In this document: piece by piece, positions 1 to 6,389 of the stretch
Numbering within the stretch: the first letter of the stretch is position 1
Layout: each line of letters starts with the position of its first letter
Source of the DNA: Bacteroidota bacterium
GTDB lineage: Bacteria; Bacteroidota; Bacteroidia; Flavobacteriales_F; PHOS-HE28
Assembly (NCBI GenBank): GCA_023430325.1
Contig: JAEZAU010000024.1
Location: forward strand, 1 to 9,631
Direction of reading: 5' to 3'
Length of the DNA: 9,631 nucleotides
Notes under the pieces: generated by a model
The model's input: only the letters and a program-made list of their open reading frames with translations
The model's database searches: none
What the model was told of the DNA's origin: nothing
Program-made: the position numbers and the translations under genes

Positions 1-161
1 AGGAGCTTTCTGTGGTCCGGAGGAAACGCCTGGGCGGAAGATCCTGGTTGTTGGAGAATATCGATTATTTGCGGGCACACGTCTTTCACACTCCGGAGGC
101 ACGTAAACGATTCGGTCGTCAAAAGGCGATCAACCTCAAAGAACTGGAGGAACAAGCAGGC

Positions 162-2270
162 ATGTCCGGCCCGGTGGCAAAGCCGACCAAGCTGCCAGAA
201 CGCTTCTTCGACCGGGATCTCAGCTGGTTGAGCTTCAATGATCGGGTCTTGCAGGAAGCCCGCGATCCAAGTGTACCGTTGCTTGAACGGTTCAAGTTCC
301 TGGCGATATACTCCAGCAACCTCGATGAGTTCTACCGCGTTCGTGTGGCTTCTCTTCGCAGCCTCACCAAGCTGAAGCGTACCGATCGCACCGCGTTGGA
401 AATAACGCCGCACGAACTGGTGGAGAGGATCAACGAAAAAGCGTTGCGACAGCAGCAGGAATTCGGGAAGCTCTATCGGGGTACGCTCCTGCCTGCTCTT
501 CGCAAGGAGGGTATTCGCATCCTCTCGATCGATGAACTATCAGCGCCGCAGAAGAAATTCCTGAAGGGTCACTTCAAAGAGAAGATCCTTCCTTTGCTGA
601 ATACGGCGATCGCAAGACCGGGTAATGCGCCTTTCATTGAAGATCGCAAACTGTATTTCGCTTGCCGGATCAAGGATAAGAAAGGCAGGTCACGTCCACG
701 GATCGTACTGATCAACATTCCCAGCGGTGAACTCGGGCGGTTCCTGGTCCTTCCGGGTGCATCGGGAACCGATATCGTCTTCATCGATGATGTCATGCGC
801 ATCGGACTGCCGGCCATGTTCAGTGGCTTCAAGCTGGATGGATGTCACTCGATAAAACTTTCACGGGATGCGGAGTTGTACCTCGATGAGGAGTTCACCG
901 GTAACGTGAAGGAGAAAGTGAAGCGCAGCTTGAAGAAGCGACACACCGGTGTGCCTTCAAGATTCCTGTATGACGGTGATATGCCCAAGAGCACACTGCG
1001 CGTTCTTCGCCAGGTCTTGGGGTTGAAGAAACAGGATGTTGTCACCGGGGGGCGCTATCATCACTTGAGCGATCTGATGCATCTGCCCATCAGAGATCGG
1101 AACGAGCTCACTGATCCGCCCTGGCCGCCCGTGGAACATCCGGCCTTGTCACCGAAGTCCGATCCATTCAAGGAGATCTCGAAGGCTGATATCTTTCTTC
1201 ACTTTCCCTACCATGATTTCAATGGATGGATCCGTTTTCTGCAAAAGGCGGCTTCCGATCCAAAAGTTACCCGCATTCAGATCACATTGTATCGGGTGGC
1301 TCAGGGTTCTGCTGTGTGCGCGGCATTGATCGATGCCCTGCACAATGGCAAGGAAGTGACCGCATTTGTTGAAGTGCAGGCGCGGTTCGATGAGGATTCC
1401 AACCTGTACTGGGGTGAAGCATTGGAGAACGCCGGCGCCAAAGTGCTATACAGCCATGAAGGCTTGAAGGTGCACTGCAAATTGTGCCAGATCGAACGGA
1501 GGGAGAGGAATGGAACAGTGCGTTATACGTATCTGGGTACTGGAAATTTCAATGAGCGCACGGCAAAACTCTATTCGGATATGGCGATCATTACCGCTCA
1601 TGATCGTATCGGGCGGGAGGTGGCCGAGGTGTTCAAGAACCTTCAGGACCGTACCCATCGTCCAAAGCTTCAGCATTTGTGGATGGCTCCCCTCACGTTG
1701 CGAAGCCGGATGGAGGAGGCCATAGACCGGGAGATAACTTTTGCGCGGAGCGGACGCGAAGCATCGATCTTCTTGAAGTTGAACAGCCTTGAAGATCATG
1801 CGATCATCCGCAAACTCTATCATGCCGACCAGGCAGGTGTTAAGGTGAGGATCATTGTCCGCGGCATCTGTTGTTTGATACCGGGCGTACCTGGTATGAG
1901 CGAGAACATCGAAGTGATAAGCATCATCGATCGTTACCTGGAACATTCCCGCGTATTCATATTCCATAACGGAGGAAAGCCGATCACTTACCTGGCTTCA
2001 GCCGACCTGATGGGCCGTAACCTGGATCGGCGGATCGAAGTGGCGTTCCCGGTGATCGATAAAGGGATACAGGAAGAGATCCGTACGCTCATGGAAATGC
2101 AATGGAAGGACACCTCCAAAGCACGGATCCTGGAGCAGGGACAGACCGATCGGTACCGTTATATTGGTAGTGATGGGGTGCCGCTCAGGGCACAGGAAGC
2201 CACATATGCCCACTATCATTCCACCCAGAAAAAGAAAGCCCGCCGGACTTACCAGCGGGCCCAAAGTTGA
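162..2270 (+). CDS. ppk1: Polyphosphate kinase 1
   Basis: PPK1 reversibly transfers the gamma-phosphate of ATP onto a growing polyphosphate chain through a phosphohistidine intermediate. Counting from ATG 162 the protein has 702 residues. Visible are the N-terminal block with DRDLSWLSFN (about 17-26), SSNLDEFYRVR (51-61), LKVHCKL with His438, GTGNFNERTAKLYSDM (459-474), and DRYLEHSRVF with His595. The two histidines match the phosphorylated His435 and the partner His592 of E. coli PPK1, with a constant offset of 3, which strongly favours this start. The frame stays open to the left edge, and a GTG at 12 preceded by AGGAG would add 50 residues. That extension has no counterpart in the family, and other genes here do not use Shine-Dalgarno sites. 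The protein is full length with all key residues present. The last codons overlap a terminator for a minus-strand transcript. The family call is near certain; only the start is open. Confidence 0.96.
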   Translation: MSGPVAKPTKLPERFFDRDLSWLSFNDRVLQEARDPSVPLLERFKFLAIYSSNLDEFYRVRVASLRSLTKLKRTDRTALEITPHELVERINEKALRQQQEFGKLYRGTLLPALRKEGIRILSIDELSAPQKKFLKGHFKEKILPLLNTAIARPGNAPFIEDRKLYFACRIKDKKGRSRPRIVLINIPSGELGRFLVLPGASGTDIVFIDDVMRIGLPAMFSGFKLDGCHSIKLSRDAELYLDEEFTGNVKEKVKRSLKKRHTGVPSRFLYDGDMPKSTLRVLRQVLGLKKQDVVTGGRYHHLSDLMHLPIRDRNELTDPPWPPVEHPALSPKSDPFKEISKADIFLHFPYHDFNGWIRFLQKAASDPKVTRIQITLYRVAQGSAVCAALIDALHNGKEVTAFVEVQARFDEDSNLYWGEALENAGAKVLYSHEGLKVHCKLCQIERRERNGTVRYTYLGTGNFNERTAKLYSDMAIITAHDRIGREVAEVFKNLQDRTHRPKLQHLWMAPLTLRSRMEEAIDREITFARSGREASIFLKLNSLEDHAIIRKLYHADQAGVKVRIIVRGICCLIPGVPGMSENIEVISIIDRYLEHSRVFIFHNGGKPITYLASADLMGRNLDRRIEVAFPVIDKGIQEEIRTLMEMQWKDTSKARILEQGQTDRYRYIGSDGVPLRAQEATYAHYHSTQKKKARRTYQRAQS
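2229..2260 (-). terminator. Intrinsic terminator for leftward transcription inside the ppk1 3' end
   Basis: Read on the minus strand, GCCCGCTGG pairs with CCGGCGGGC (one U-G pair) around a TAAGT loop, a 9-bp stem, and is followed at once by TTTCTTTTT. On the plus strand the U-tract is missing, so the signal is directional. It sits in the last 14 codons of ppk1. No protein gene reads leftward into it, so it most likely ends the candidate small RNA transcribed from about 2402. Confidence 0.7.
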
Positions 2271-2402
2271 TGAAAGGGGGAAGCAGGCTATGCCCTACCT
2301 ACCTATGAGACGAGATCCCTTGCAGGTCCTGCGTGTGTTTCCGAAAACCTGCCCGCTTCGCCCCTTTCAAGATGTTCAAGAACCTGTTTCGACTCTTATT
2401 AC
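2229..2402 (-). ncRNA. Candidate structured small RNA antisense to the ppk1 3' flank
   Basis: The two arms of a long stem lie at 2351-2369 and 2271-2288. On the minus strand TGAAAGGGG pairs with CCCCTTTCA, then after one bulged C, GAAGCGGGC pairs with GCCTGCTTC, giving 18 pairs. One of these is a G-U pair on the minus strand but an A-C mismatch on the plus strand, so the minus strand is the better transcript. The roughly 60-nt interior can form a small hairpin GTTT-TCGG-AAAC and a second arm (ACCTGC with GTAGGT). A strong minus-strand terminator follows at 2229-2260, and a weak promoter-like box lies at 2408-2415. Expected length is about 170 nt. I do not recognise the family. GCGGGC opposite AGCCTGC beside a bulge recalls the closing stem of 6S RNA, and the length would fit, but the long apical arm of 6S is missing. 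The ends are approximate. Confidence 0.5.
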
Positions 2403-2407
2403 GCAAG

Positions 2408-2415
2408 CAAATTTC
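2408..2415 (-). promoter_or_regulatory. Weak -7-like box for the candidate small RNA
   Basis: The minus strand reads GAAATTTG, 7 of 8 matches to the Bacteroidota -7 element TAnnTTTG. It lies about 40 nt before the long stem of the candidate RNA. I see no TTG-type -33 element at the usual distance, so the assignment is tentative. Confidence 0.25.
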
Positions 2416-2502
2416 AATTGTTGTGCCATTATTGCCGAAGAAGCAGGTTTAACGCTTTTCAACAGTTTTATCCACCTGTCCGCTTCGTTCGCGTGTGATC
2501 AC

Positions 2503-2510
2503 TACATTTG
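2503..2510 (+). promoter_or_regulatory. -7 promoter element of the tRNA-Ala gene
   Basis: TACATTTG matches the Bacteroidota -7 consensus TAnnTTTG at every fixed position. It lies 43 nt before the mature tRNA 5' end, a normal distance for a short tRNA leader. The upstream -33 element is poor (TTCG near 2484-2487). Confidence 0.55.
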
Positions 2511-2512
2511 CA

Positions 2513-2526
2513 GCCCCTTTCGGGGC
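2513..2526 (+). other. GC hairpin at the start of the tRNA leader
   Basis: GCCCC and GGGGC form a perfect 5-bp stem closed by a TTTC tetraloop, 3 nt after the -7 element, so it would begin at about the transcription start. It may shape the precursor for 5' processing. There is no T-tract, so it is not a terminator. Confidence 0.4.
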
Positions 2527-2552
2527 AAGGCTGAACGTGGATTGAAGAAATT

Positions 2553-2627
<75 letters not shown>

Positions 2628-2629
2628 CC

Positions 2630-2655
2630 AAAGGCGGTCCGAAAGGCCGCCTTTT
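2630..2655 (+). terminator. Intrinsic terminator of the tRNA-Ala gene
   Basis: AAAGGCGG (2630-2637) pairs with CCGCCTTT (2647-2654). The stem continues past one bulged T as CC/GG and is capped by a GAAA tetraloop (2641-2644). TTTT follows, then ACTTTT. It begins 4 nt after the tRNA body and separates the tRNA from the kinase gene. Confidence 0.8.
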
Positions 2656-2662
2656 ACTTTTG
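2655..2662 (+). promoter_or_regulatory. -7-like box directly before the FN3K-family gene
   Basis: TACTTTTG fits TAnnTTTG perfectly and overlaps the U-tract of the tRNA terminator. Its last base is only 4 nt before the ATG at 2667, so transcription from it would start at or very near the start codon and give a leaderless mRNA. No -33 element is evident, since that place is occupied by the terminator stem. Confidence 0.35.
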
Positions 2663-2666
2663 GTGT

Positions 2667-3551
2667 ATGTCGCTTCCCGGTTCATTGGTGGAACAAGTGG
2701 GTGAAAAGCTCAGCTTGTTGCGCAACATCCACATCGATGTTGAAGAGGTGACGTCCATAGGCGGGGGCAGCATCAACGACGCCTGGCGGATCGATACCAA
2801 CGATGGGCCTTTCTTCTTGAAGACCAATTCTGCCGATCGATATCCATCCATGTTCGAGGCTGAAGCCGATGGGCTGGCACGCTTGAAGGAAACACGCACC
2901 CTGCCTGTACCGGAAGTATTCGCTCATGGAGAGGATCATGATATCACCTGGCTGCTGATGGAATGGATCGCGCCTGGCAGAAGCGCAGCCGATCGCTGGA
3001 GCATGTTCGGGCAGCGGCTTGCAAGGCTTCATCGCCATACCAACGATCGGTTCGGCCTCGAGAGGGACAATTTTATCGGTTCACTGGTGCAACACAACCG
3101 GCAGGAGAAGGACTGGCCGACCTTCCTCATTGATCATAGGCTGGTACCACAACTGAAGATGGCTCGCGACAGGCGCAAGATCGAAGGCGGTATTTTGATC
3201 CGGGCAGAGCGTCTGTTCTCTATGCTGGACGGGCTTTTCCCTAAAGAACCACCGGCCCTGCTCCATGGTGATCTTTGGAACGGGAATTTCATCGTGGGAT
3301 CCGATGGCCAGGTATGGGTGGTGGATCCCGCCACATATTATGGCCATCGGGAAATGGACATCGCCATGACGAAGTTGTTCGGCGGCTTCGATCCGGAGTT
3401 CTATTCAGCATATCAGCAGGAATATCCCTTGGAAAAAGGGTGGGAAGAACGGATCGACCTATGCAACCTCTACCCACTACTGGTGCATGTGAACCTTTTC
3501 GGTGGCGAGTATGTTGCACAAGTAGATGCGATCCTTCGCAGGTTCACTTGA
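2667..3551 (+). CDS. Fructosamine/ketosamine-3-kinase family protein
   Basis: Members of this family (human FN3K, E. coli YniA) phosphorylate the sugar of glycated amines such as fructosamine-lysine or ribulosamine, which destabilises the adduct and repairs glycated protein. The fold is that of small protein kinases and aminoglycoside phosphotransferases. The 294-residue protein has the family landmarks: GGGSINDAW (32-40) in the nucleotide loop, FFLKTN with Lys52, LLMEWI in the hinge (96-101), the catalytic HGDLWNGN (200-207), the metal-binding DPATYYGHRE (220-229), and the following DIAMTKLFGGF. Length and the distance to the glycine loop agree with relatives, supporting ATG 2667. There is no Shine-Dalgarno site. 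The gene stops 2 bp before the end of a convergent aldo/keto reductase. The exact substrate cannot be read from the sequence. Confidence 0.94.
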   Translation: MSLPGSLVEQVGEKLSLLRNIHIDVEEVTSIGGGSINDAWRIDTNDGPFFLKTNSADRYPSMFEAEADGLARLKETRTLPVPEVFAHGEDHDITWLLMEWIAPGRSAADRWSMFGQRLARLHRHTNDRFGLERDNFIGSLVQHNRQEKDWPTFLIDHRLVPQLKMARDRRKIEGGILIRAERLFSMLDGLFPKEPPALLHGDLWNGNFIVGSDGQVWVVDPATYYGHREMDIAMTKLFGGFDPEFYSAYQQEYPLEKGWEERIDLCNLYPLLVHVNLFGGEYVAQVDAILRRFT

Positions 3552-3553
3552 TC

Positions 3554-4537
3554 CTACCACTGGGGGCGCTCCGGCTCATTGTTGAGCACCACATTTATCC
3601 GGGCCATGATATCCGGGGTCAACTGGTCCTGTGCTTCAACGGCCTCCAGATTCTGCTGCAACTGCTCCACTTTGCTGGCGCCGAGGATCACAGTGCTCAC
3701 ATTCGGATCCTTCAGACACCACGCAAGGGCCAAGACCGGCATGGATAGCCCGATCTCCGAGGCAATGCCGGAAAGCTCCTTCACTTTGTTGAGCCTCTCC
3801 TGGTCAAGCTCCCTGTCACGCAGCCACTCCAGACCTTGCATACGGAAGCGGGATCCTTCGGCCAGGTCCTGTGTGTGCTTTCCACTTAGAAGCCCACTGG
3901 CGAGCGGACTCCAGATGGTGGTGCCCAGGCCAACACCTTTATAGAGTTGTGCGAATTCAACTTCCACTTTATTCCGGTGGAACATGTTGTACTGCGGCTG
4001 TTCCATCAGCGGTGCGATCAAGTGATGTTGTCTGGCCACCATGTGCGCCTCCATGATCTCCTGTGCGCTCCATTCGCTCGTGCCCCAGTACAGTACTTTA
4101 CCCTGCATGATCAACTGGTGCATGGTCCATACGGTCTCTTCGATCGGTGTGGTCTTATCCGGCCGGTGGCAGAAATACAGATCGAGGTATTCCACCTGCA
4201 ACCGCTGCAGCGCGGCGTTGCAGGCTTCGACCAGATGCTTCCGATGCAATCCCACCTGGGTGGGCAACTTTCCTCCAGCCCCGAAATACGCCTTGCTGCT
4301 TACGATCCATGTGTCGCGAGGCCAGTCCATCTTCTTCAGGATGCGGCCCATCACACGTTCGCTTTCCCCGCGCGAATAGATCTCTGCATTATCGAAGAAG
4401 TTGATGCCATTATCATAAGCGGTCCTCATCAAGGCCTCAGCGGTATCGTCACCGATCTGTTTGCCGAATGTGAGCCAGCTGCCCAGCGAGAGTTCCGATA
4501 CCTGAAGCCCGCTTTTGCCTAAATGCCTGTATCGCAT
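3554..4537 (-). CDS. Aldo/keto reductase, Kv-beta/YghZ-like
   Basis: NADPH-dependent cytosolic oxidoreductase that reduces aldehydes and ketones. Relatives such as E. coli YghZ act on methylglyoxal. Counting from ATG 4537 it has 327 residues. The protein begins MRYRHLGKSGL, the usual start of this subfamily. The catalytic tetrad is visible as Asp49 and Tyr54 (DNAEIY), Lys82 (SSKAYFG) and His124 (CHRPD). Further family blocks are GTSEW (about 152), EQPQYNMFHR (about 179-188), WSPLASGLLSGK (about 209-220) and the cofactor-site ILGAS (about 284-288). The frame extends upstream to 4615, but those 26 extra residues are outside the family and would overlap the divergent RidA start. ATG codons at 4540 and 4543 are equally usable. 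Substrate is not determinable. Alongside FN3K and RidA a role in carbonyl clean-up is a reasonable inference. Confidence 0.94.
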   Translation of the reverse strand: MRYRHLGKSGLQVSELSLGSWLTFGKQIGDDTAEALMRTAYDNGINFFDNAEIYSRGESERVMGRILKKMDWPRDTWIVSSKAYFGAGGKLPTQVGLHRKHLVEACNAALQRLQVEYLDLYFCHRPDKTTPIEETVWTMHQLIMQGKVLYWGTSEWSAQEIMEAHMVARQHHLIAPLMEQPQYNMFHRNKVEVEFAQLYKGVGLGTTIWSPLASGLLSGKHTQDLAEGSRFRMQGLEWLRDRELDQERLNKVKELSGIASEIGLSMPVLALAWCLKDPNVSTVILGASKVEQLQQNLEAVEAQDQLTPDIMARINVVLNNEPERPQW

Positions 4538-4567
4538 CATCATGTGATCGATCAATGGATATGGAAA

Positions 4568-4575
4568 CGAAGTTA
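4568..4575 (-). promoter_or_regulatory. Possible -7 box of the aldo/keto reductase gene
   Basis: The minus strand reads TAACTTCG, 7 of 8 matches to TAnnTTTG, about 30 nt before the favoured start at 4537. This would give a leader of about 25 nt. No clear -33 element is seen. It lies in the 76-bp gap between the divergent reductase and RidA genes. Confidence 0.3.
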
Positions 4576-4601
4576 CAAGTGCATAAAGGCCGCTTGTTGC
4601 G

Positions 4602-4609
4602 CACTTTTG
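4602..4609 (+). promoter_or_regulatory. -7-like box directly before the RidA-family gene
   Basis: CACTTTTG differs from TAnnTTTG only in the first base and ends 4 nt before ATG 4614. The core ACTTTTG-N4-ATG is the same arrangement as before the FN3K-family gene at 2656-2669. If used, the mRNA would be leaderless or nearly so. Confidence 0.3.
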
Positions 4610-4613
4610 CAAC

Positions 4614-5024
4614 ATGAGTTCGATCGAAAGCAGGAAAGCGCCCGAACCGGTGGGGCATTATCCGCATGCGCGGCGAGTGGGAGATCTGCTGTTCCTCAGT
4701 GGTGTCGGTCCCAGAGAGAGAGGAAGCACAAAGATCCCCGGGGTCGAACTGGATGCGGCAGGCAGGATCACCAGCTACGATATCGAAAAGCAGTGCCGCA
4801 GCGTGTTCCAGAATGTTCGATGGATCCTTGATGAAGCCGGAAGCTCCTGGGAGAAGATCGTCGATGTCACGGTCTTTCTCACCAACATGAAGGATGATTT
4901 CCCGACATATAATCGGTTATGGAAGGAATACTTCCAGAATGATCCACCATGCCGTACCACGATCGAGATCAATAGCCTGCCAACACCGATCGCCATCGAG
5001 CTCAAGGTGATCGCAACGATCTGA
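4614..5024 (+). CDS. RidA/YjgF family deaminase (possibly 2-aminomuconate deaminase-like)
   Basis: RidA-family proteins are small trimers. Many hydrolyse reactive enamine or imine intermediates released by PLP enzymes. The 136-residue protein has YPHARRVGDLLFLSG (16-30), the central VDVTVFLTNMKDD (83-95) and the C-terminal CRTTIEI (113-119). Arg114 corresponds to the substrate-binding Arg105 of E. coli RidA, and Glu129, fifteen residues on, to Glu120, so the archetypal active-site pair is kept. The insertion after VGPRERGS and the long GVELDAAGR segment resemble 2-aminomuconate deaminases of the kynurenine pathway more than archetypal RidA, but no other gene of that pathway is nearby. The start is well placed and has no Shine-Dalgarno site. 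It is divergent from the aldo/keto reductase. Confidence 0.9.
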   Translation: MSSIESRKAPEPVGHYPHARRVGDLLFLSGVGPRERGSTKIPGVELDAAGRITSYDIEKQCRSVFQNVRWILDEAGSSWEKIVDVTVFLTNMKDDFPTYNRLWKEYFQNDPPCRTTIEINSLPTPIAIELKVIATI

Positions 5025-5142
5025 TGGCTGTGGGTGCATTTCCACAGTTCATCGCGTAACGCTTCCGCATCATTCTTCTCGATCTGCGGAATGTGGACGG
5101 TGATGCTTGAAGGCATGGCATGTGCCGCCGGAATGAAAAGCA

Positions 5143-5487
5143 ATGATCATGAACAAGGACCTTGATCGTGATCCTGCTTCCAAAGTACCGGAAGGAAGCG
5201 AGGAGGAAAAGCAGGAACGGCATCTGGAGCGCCGCTCGGACGGCGGTCAGGAAGAAGAGGAGAAACGCTACATGCGTCGGATGCGTCGTGAGGAAAGGAA
5301 CCCGAACAGCAGCCATTGGGGATACAAGAGCTGGCCCGCACCTGATGAACGGAGTGAGGCCATTGAACCGGAAAAGCCCTCGGCTACTGCCGAAGCTGAC
5401 AAGCGTGAATTAAGACGGAATGAAGATGATCGCGAAGATCATCCTGCCAGTACCCGTAAGTCAGATACAGGCGCCGACGAGCCCTGA
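5143..5487 (+). CDS. Small highly charged, probably disordered protein
   Basis: I do not recognise a family. The 114-residue product has no cysteine, no hydrophobic segment and no signal peptide. About half the residues are charged, with acidic runs (EEEEK, 37-41) alternating with arginine clusters (RYMRRMRREER, 42-52). One aromatic patch, HWGYKSWPAP (58-67), is the only part likely to form a fixed contact. Such hydrophilin-like proteins are often induced by desiccation or osmotic stress, but that is inference from composition. ATG 5143 or 5149 can serve as start. The gene is followed after 29 bp by the short-chain dehydrogenase, then by the topoisomerase with a 6-bp gap, so the three probably form one transcript. 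Codon use looks like that of its neighbours and the opposite-strand frames give no better protein. Confidence 0.7.
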   Translation: MIMNKDLDRDPASKVPEGSEEEKQERHLERRSDGGQEEEEKRYMRRMRREERNPNSSHWGYKSWPAPDERSEAIEPEKPSATAEADKRELRRNEDDREDHPASTRKSDTGADEP

Positions 5488-5516
5488 TCGGCCCTTCTAT
5501 TGCTTCGCTTGCGCAA

Positions 5517-6383
5517 ATGCAGAAGTCTGGCAATAAGAAGAAGGTGCGGGCGCCCCAAACACAAGCGCGTCCCGGGCAGGAGCATAAGTTGAAGGACAAG
5601 CCTGATCCAAATGCTCATTTGCCCGCGGCTACCCAGAAACTCAAAGGTCGTGTAGCGCTGATCACAGGCGGGGACAGTGGGATAGGCAGGGCGGTAGCGC
5701 TGGCATTTGCGCGGGAAGGAGCGGACATCAGCATCGGCTATCTGAACGAACATGTAGATGCGCGCGAAACCAAAGAACTGGTGGAGAAGGCAGGCCGTAC
5801 CTGTTTAATCATGGCGGGCGATCTGGGCAAGGAGCGCACCTGCAAAAGACTCGTGCAGCGCACGGTGGATCACTTCGGAAAGATCGATATCCTGGTGAAC
5901 AATTGCGCCGTTCACTATCCGCAGGAAGAACTGGAAAAGATCACTGCGGCCCAATTGGATCGTACGTTCCGCACCAATGTCCATTCATACTTCTTCACCA
6001 CCCGTGCGGCATTGCCACATATGTCCGGTGGAAGTGCGATCATTAACACCACGTCGGTCACTGCATATCGGGGCAGCCATCATCTGATCGATTATTCGGC
6101 GACGAAGGGGGCCATAGTGAGCTTCACCCGATCCTTGAGTGCGGCCCTTGTAGGCCGTAAGATCCGCGTGAACGGTGTGGCTCCCGGTCCGATCTGGACA
6201 CCCTTGATCGCATCGAGCTTCGATGGGAAGCAGGTGGCCACTTTTGGCAGTGATGTGCCCATGGAACGGGCTGGTCAGCCTGGTGAGCTTGCGCCGAGCT
6301 ATGTTTTTCTCGCAAGCGAGGATTCTTCTTACATGACCGGGCAGATCCTTCACCCCAATGGTGGAGAGATCGTTAATGGCTGA
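5517..6383 (+). CDS. Short-chain dehydrogenase/reductase, general-stress-protein type
   Basis: NAD(P)-dependent oxidoreductase with a Rossmann fold. The 288-residue protein has a basic, proline-rich N-terminal tail of about 40 residues, then KLKGRVALITGGDSGIG with the cofactor loop TGGDSGIG at 50-57, NNCA at 128-131 in place of the usual NNAG/NNAA, Asn154, Ser180 and the YSATK active site (Tyr193, Lys197), and the C-terminal MTGQILHPNGG. The tail and the GGDSGIG-type loop are typical of the YdaD/YhxC/YhdF group, members of which belong to the Bacillus general stress response. The substrate is unknown, and sugar-alcohol or glucose dehydrogenase labels for this group are weakly founded. It lies 29 bp after the charged small protein and 6 bp before the topoisomerase, so co-transcription is likely. 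The Cys130 substitution is not expected to abolish activity. Confidence 0.93.
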   Translation: MQKSGNKKKVRAPQTQARPGQEHKLKDKPDPNAHLPAATQKLKGRVALITGGDSGIGRAVALAFAREGADISIGYLNEHVDARETKELVEKAGRTCLIMAGDLGKERTCKRLVQRTVDHFGKIDILVNNCAVHYPQEELEKITAAQLDRTFRTNVHSYFFTTRAALPHMSGGSAIINTTSVTAYRGSHHLIDYSATKGAIVSFTRSLSAALVGRKIRVNGVAPGPIWTPLIASSFDGKQVATFGSDVPMERAGQPGELAPSYVFLASEDSSYMTGQILHPNGGEIVNG

Positions 6384-6389
6384 TATACC

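Noticed and set aside
1446..1967. 173-codon minus-strand frame inside ppk1
   Set aside because: Fully antisense to conserved PPK1 catalytic sequence; a shadow frame.
2468..2476. DnaA-box-like TTATCCACC upstream of the tRNA
   Set aside because: It is a single imperfect copy with no cluster, AT-rich unwinding region or dnaA/dnaN gene nearby; not evidence of an origin.
3947..4522. 191-codon plus-strand frame opposite the aldo/keto reductase
   Set aside because: The minus strand encodes an intact enzyme with all catalytic residues; the plus frame is its shadow, rich in Cys, Arg and Pro.
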